64,000 bases of DNA from SVTX01 sp045660325. GTDB lineage: Bacteria > Bacillota > Clostridia > Oscillospirales > CAG-272. The position numbers and the translations under genes were made by a program. The notes beneath the pieces were generated by a model, which was not told where the DNA came from, did no database searches, and was given only the letters and a program-made list of their open reading frames with translations. The stretch spans positions 1 to 64,000 of the forward strand of contig JAZRDO010000023.1 of NCBI GenBank assembly GCA_045660325.1, given 5' to 3'. Below, one piece after another: positions 60,512 through 64,000 of the stretch (position 1 is the stretch's first letter; the number at the start of each line of letters is the position of its first letter).

Positions 60512-62635
60512 TCAAATATTCATAATGATCGGAATAATCATAGGCTTTCTTCTCGTTTTTTGGAAAATGAACTTGGCAAGGTCATCCTTAACCTTTCCCT
60601 TTATCTTGAACCAGTCGGCGTTGCCGGATCTTGACAGATGCTCCATCATAGTGTCAATAACGACCTGTCGCATCTCCTCCATAAGATCCTCTGAATCCCT
60701 TACGTATACAAAGCCGCGGGATACGATGTCGGGACCTGCCAGAACGTAGCCGCCGTCGGTGCTGACGCTTGCCACGATAATGATAAGACCGTCCTGCGAG
60801 AGCAGCTTTCTATCGCGAAGAACTATGCTTCCTACGTCGCCCACGCCCGAGCCGTCAACGAGCACCTTGCCCGCAGGCACTGTGCCGCCCCATTTAGCCT
60901 CGTACTTGTCGATTTCAAGCACCTTGCCGATATCCGAAATAAACACGTCACGGGGGTCCATACCCATATAGAGCGCAAGCTCGCGGTTTGCGATAAGATG
61001 CTTGTACTCGCCGTGAACGGGCATATAGTACTTAGGCTTTGTGAGTGCCATGAGGAGCTTTATCTCATCCTGACACGCGTGTCCCGAAACGTGAACCTCA
61101 ACCGACGCGTCCTGAATTACCTTCGCGCCGAGCTTAAGCAGCTCGTTTATGATCTTACCTATAAGCTTTTCATTTCCCGGGATGGCGCTTGACGAGAGGA
61201 TAACCACGTCGTTTGCACCGAGCTGAACGTCTCTATGCTCGCTGAACGCCATTCTGTAAAGCGCGCTCATAGGCTCGCCCTGGCTTCCCGTAGTAACGAG
61301 AGTTATCTCGTCGGGACGATATCTCTTGATCTCTGCTAAGTCAATAAGCACACCGTCAGGCACGTTCATATATCCAAGCTCGATAGCCGCTCCGATAACG
61401 TTCAGCATACTTCTTCCCGTAATAGCCACCTTGCGTCCGTGACGGTAAGCGGTATCAATGATCTGCTGAACTCTGTGAACGTTCGAGGAGAATGTCGCGA
61501 TAACTATTCGCTTGTCCTTATTAACGGTAAAGATATAGTCAAGCGACGCTCCGACCTTTCTCTCGGACGGAGTAGAGCCCGGACGGTGGGCATTCGTGGA
61601 TTCGCACATAAGGAGCAAAACTCCCTCGCGACCGAGCTCGCCGAGTCTTGTCAAGTCCATAATTTCGCCGTCAATAGGCGTAAGGTCGAGCTTGAAGTCT
61701 CCCGAATGAAGAATTATTCCAAGAGGAGTCCTGATCGCGAGCGCGCACGCGTCGGCGATGGAGTGATTTACGTGGATAAATTCACACGAAAGCTTGCCGA
61801 GTCTTATATTGTCGCCCGCATTTACACAAACGAGACGGGGATTATTCGGCAGGCTTACCTCTTTAAGCTTATTCTTGAGGATACCGAGCGTAAGTCTCGT
61901 GCCGTAAATTACGGGGTTTATGTTGCGAAGAATATAAGGTATCGCGCCTATGTGATCCTCGTGTCCGTGAGTAATAACGAGTCCGCGTATCCTGTCGCGA
62001 TTCTCTTCAAGATAAGTGATGTCGGGAATTACGAGATCGACACCGGGCATCTCCTCATCGGGAAATCCAAGACCGCAATCCACTATAATAATATCGTCGC
62101 CGTCCTCGATAACGGTCATATTCTTGCCGATCTCGTTAAGACCGCCAAGAGGAATTATCCTCAGCTTTCCGCCGATATCCGCGATCTCGCCCTTCTGCTT
62201 CTTGCTCACCGCGCGCGTAGGGGTAGCCTTAAGAGAAACCTTGTCTCTGTTATACTCCTCAACTGCTACGACCTTTTCCTCGGTCTTCTTTGCCGCCTTT
62301 TTCTTTTCAGTCGGCTTTGTATCAGCCGCCTCGGGCTCCATATCAAAGATTCTCGCGAGCATCGCGTCAATCTCAGCTACCGCCTCGTTATTCGTCTTTT
62401 GAGCCTTCTTTTTTCTTACGTGAGTTTTAGCAACGACCTTGCCGTTCTCATCGGTCTTGTTCGGCGCGGGTGCCGTTGCCGTATCCGCCTTCTTGCCGCT
62501 TGCCTTCTTGGTCTTTGCATAATTAGGCTTTTTCGCCTTTTTCTTACCGTTCATTATTTCGTCAGCCTCGGCGTACGCCTCGCGTATTTCCTCGTCGGCC
62601 ACGTAATTTTGCTTGCTCTTACCCGATTTTGCCAT
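60512..62635 (-). CDS. rnj: Ribonuclease J with long basic N-terminal extension
   Basis: A 707-residue RNase J, where about 555 is usual. The first 155 residues are an unusual low-complexity extension rich in Lys, Ala and Glu (KKKAKKPNYAKTKKASGKK, APAPNKTDENGK, EKKKAAKKTEEKV). The metallo-beta-lactamase core begins near 157 (RIIPLGGLNEIGKN), with the zinc motif THGHEDHIGA (223-232), beta-CASP domain with SGDFKLDLTPID and VTTGSQGEPMSAL, and the C-terminal domain. RNase J is the main 5'-3' exo- and endoribonuclease of Firmicutes. The start chosen has AAGGAAGG; longer frames upstream have no support. Confidence 0.92.
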   Translation of the reverse strand: MAKSGKSKQNYVADEEIREAYAEADEIMNGKKKAKKPNYAKTKKASGKKADTATAPAPNKTDENGKVVAKTHVRKKKAQKTNNEAVAEIDAMLARIFDMEPEAADTKPTEKKKAAKKTEEKVVAVEEYNRDKVSLKATPTRAVSKKQKGEIADIGGKLRIIPLGGLNEIGKNMTVIEDGDDIIIVDCGLGFPDEEMPGVDLVIPDITYLEENRDRIRGLVITHGHEDHIGAIPYILRNINPVIYGTRLTLGILKNKLKEVSLPNNPRLVCVNAGDNIRLGKLSCEFIHVNHSIADACALAIRTPLGIILHSGDFKLDLTPIDGEIMDLTRLGELGREGVLLLMCESTNAHRPGSTPSERKVGASLDYIFTVNKDKRIVIATFSSNVHRVQQIIDTAYRHGRKVAITGRSMLNVIGAAIELGYMNVPDGVLIDLAEIKRYRPDEITLVTTGSQGEPMSALYRMAFSEHRDVQLGANDVVILSSSAIPGNEKLIGKIINELLKLGAKVIQDASVEVHVSGHACQDEIKLLMALTKPKYYMPVHGEYKHLIANRELALYMGMDPRDVFISDIGKVLEIDKYEAKWGGTVPAGKVLVDGSGVGDVGSIVLRDRKLLSQDGLIIIVASVSTDGGYVLAGPDIVSRGFVYVRDSEDLMEEMRQVVIDTMMEHLSRSGNADWFKIKGKVKDDLAKFIFQKTRRKPMIIPIIMNI

Positions 62636-62820
62636 TAAATACCTTCCTTTCGCTGAGCATCCCGAAAAAAGCCCCCGTATTCTCCTCTTGCCTTCGCTCC
62701 GCAAGGAGATACAAAAACTTTTATTTCGATATTTTATTTTCATATATCACAAGCCGCCACCTGCGGCTAAATTTCAAGCTGTCAATTAGATTATACACCT
62801 AAAAGGGTAATTTGTCAAGG

Positions 62821-63093
62821 TTATGCGGGAAGGTTGAGCAGCGCGGCGACAAGCGCGCTCAAGGAAGCGCCAACCACCCCTCCGCATAAGCCGTATATCC
62901 ACTCGCTTCCTCTCTTTTTTCGCTTATTCCCCTTACCGTCTCCCACAACGCTCGCGGCTATCCTGTCCGCCTCGGCAAGCATATCAAGCTCCTCACCGTT
63001 ATAATTCGGCTGAACTAAAAATATTGCCTCATCAAAAATACTGCTGTCGGGAGTCTTTACCACGATAGATCTCTTCTGCGCACCCTTTAACAT
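62821..63093 (-). CDS. Small protein with C-terminal membrane helix
   Basis: A 90-residue protein: a basic N-terminus (LKGAQKRSIVVKTPDSSIFD), a soluble region with acidic ELDMLAEADRIAASV, a Lys/Arg patch (GKGNKRKKRG) and one C-terminal helix (WIYGLCGGVVGASLSALVAALL). This is a tail-anchored layout. Not recognised further. The start has GAGGTGG six bases upstream. It lies divergent from the AbrB-type regulator and upstream of rnj in the same direction, after an intergenic gap. Confidence 0.7.
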   Translation of the reverse strand: MLKGAQKRSIVVKTPDSSIFDEAIFLVQPNYNGEELDMLAEADRIAASVVGDGKGNKRKKRGSEWIYGLCGGVVGASLSALVAALLNLPA

Positions 63094-63214
63094 AGTCTTC
63101 CACCTCGTTTTTTTCATTATTTTTTACCCAAAGGGCGAAATTTCAAACGAAATCATGAGAACAATCTATTTACAAAAAATTACAGTTTTTTACATAAATT
63201 TCCATTTTTGTGTA

Positions 63215-63243
63215 TTGACAGACAAAAATCGCTATGGTATAAT
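63215..63243 (+). promoter_or_regulatory. Promoter of the AbrB-type regulator
   Basis: TTGACA, 17 bp, TATGGTATAAT (extended -10), about 44 bases before the ATG. A TATATAAATTTATATA palindrome just downstream may be an autoregulatory site. Confidence 0.85.
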
Positions 63244-63286
63244 TAGTATATAAATTTATATACTAAATTCAAAGGAGATAAAAATT

Positions 63287-63532
63287 ATGAAGCCTATCGG
63301 AGTAGTAAGAAAGGTTGACGAGCTTGGAAGAATCGTTCTTCCCATCAATATCAGACAGTCCATGGAGATCTCAAGCGGAGACGCTATCGAGATTTTCGCA
63401 GATGACAACAAGATCATTCTCCAGAAGTACCACCCCGCATGCATTTTTTGCGACAACGCGAACGATGTAGTTTATTTTAACGGCAAGCGCATCTGCGAGG
63501 AATGTCTTGCAAAGCTCAAGAAGGAATATTGA
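63287..63532 (+). CDS. AbrB/SpoVT-family regulator with C-terminal zinc-binding cysteines
   Basis: An 81-residue transcription regulator. Residues 1-50 are the swapped-hairpin AbrB domain (GVVRKVDELGRIVLPINIRQ with SMEISSGDAIEIFADDNKI). The short C-terminus has CIFCDNANDVVYFNGKRICEEC, two CxxC pairs likely to bind zinc, in place of the AbrB multimerisation domain. Such proteins are common in Clostridia and may control transition-state or sporulation genes. Galactokinase follows 19 bases later, so they may share a transcript, but the link is not obvious functionally. Confidence 0.88.
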   Translation: MKPIGVVRKVDELGRIVLPINIRQSMEISSGDAIEIFADDNKIILQKYHPACIFCDNANDVVYFNGKRICEECLAKLKKEY

Positions 63533-63551
63533 GCCGAACGAAAGGACAAAA

Positions 63552-64000
63552 ATGACACCTACAAGCCTTATTTCATATATTGAGCAAAACAACCTTGACA
63601 AGCGACTTTGCGAGCTTTACGGCGAGGATCAGCTCAATCTCCAGAGAGATAGATATATCTCTGCTATAAAGGAATTCTGCAAGCTCTACGGCGACAACAG
63701 AGAGGTATCCGTGCTTTCCGTGTCGGGCAGAAGTGAGCTTTCGGGAAATCACACCGACCACAACCGCGGTTGCGTTATCGCGGCGTCAATAAATCTTGAC
63801 ATAATTGCGATCGCCTCCGCGCGAGACGACGGCAAGATCCGTGTTATGAGCGACGGCTACGATGAGATCACCGTTTGTATAAATGATTACAACGAGCCCA
63901 AAGAGGCTTTGTTCGGCACGTCTGGATCCATTATTGCGGGTATGTGCCGCGGCTTTACTGACCGAGGCTACAACGTCGGCGGCTTTGACGCGTATATGAC
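63552..64000 (+). CDS. galK: Galactokinase, partial (5' end)
   Basis: The frame starts at ATG after AAAGGAC and stays open for 149 codons to the right edge. The signature near residue 60, SVSGRSELSGNHTDHNRGCV, is the galactokinase motif (GRxExxGNHTDH), part of the GHMP kinase family, with NLDIIAIASA following. The enzyme phosphorylates galactose at C1 in the Leloir pathway; the rest of the gene and any galT/galE lie beyond the window. Confidence 0.9.
   Translation, partial: MTPTSLISYIEQNNLDKRLCELYGEDQLNLQRDRYISAIKEFCKLYGDNREVSVLSVSGRSELSGNHTDHNRGCVIAASINLDIIAIASARDDGKIRVMSDGYDEITVCINDYNEPKEALFGTSGSIIAGMCRGFTDRGYNVGGFDAYM

Noticed and set aside
61439..62638. A 399-codon plus-strand frame opposite the RNase J gene
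   Set aside because: Antisense shadow of a conserved enzyme; Arg/Leu-rich, no motif and no ribosome site.

Overview
The window reads as a chromosomal segment of a low-to-mid GC Gram-positive bacterium, most likely an uncultured gut-type member of the Clostridia (Oscillospirales/Christensenellales-like). The evidence is gene content: HemZ, CdaA-CdaR, RNase J, Mini-RNase III, a bifunctional RelA, CarD, an AbrB/SpoVT regulator, SpoVB- and SpoIID-like proteins. Promoters are sigma-A type: almost every one I could place has TTGACA/TTGAAA, exactly 17 bp, then TATAAT, often with an extended TATGn just before the -10. All calls come from reading the sequence; no database search was run.

Left end (1-3.9 kb), accessory-looking: the 5' part of a dndB gene (DNA phosphorothioation; DGQHR motif) runs off the left edge. 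Its promoter carries an 18-bp perfect palindrome between -35 and -10. It is followed by about 770 bp without a convincing gene that holds a 28-bp palindrome, two fragments resembling tRNA 3' ends that share a 23-bp direct repeat, and two strong terminators. This looks like the edge of an integrated island. Then come an XRE/zinc-ribbon regulator, an EamA transporter, and a small ferredoxin-thioredoxin reductase/thioredoxin pair.

3.9-17 kb: a heterodimeric ABC exporter with a Sfp-type phosphopantetheinyl transferase, KtrB-KtrA potassium uptake, asnS followed by a tandem repeat element, a lipoprotein plus a secreted subtilisin-like protease with Cys/His repeats, and five consecutive small zinc-ribbon membrane proteins.

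17-25.5 kb: a complete shikimate-to-Phe/Tyr operon (aroF-tyrA-pheA-aroE/aroK fusion-aroB-aroA-aroC-aroQ), preceded by a 17-residue leader peptide with seven consecutive Tyr/Phe codons and a strong terminator, i.e. a probable translation-coupled attenuator.

25.5-44 kb: mostly housekeeping genes. CarD and a nucleoside hydrolase read rightward; a long leftward block holds a SpoVB-like flippase, an amidohydrolase, a uridine-kinase-like enzyme, hemZ, dtd, relA, recJ, a COG2509-type flavoprotein, cdaR, cdaA, pncB and a membrane protein.

44-64 kb: a three-gene set with SpoIID-like and peptidoglycan-binding domains, a large glycoside hydrolase behind an operator-like palindrome, an AlaX editing protein, a DUF1836 protein with mrnC and ppiB, a second inverted pair of the asnS-linked repeat, ilvE, two duplicated secreted proteins with an extracellular zinc ribbon and an unusual GGCGS membrane tail, a zinc-ribbon protein, a SurA/PrsA-like membrane protein, an RNase J with a long Lys-rich N-terminal extension, an AbrB-type regulator and the start of galK at the right edge.
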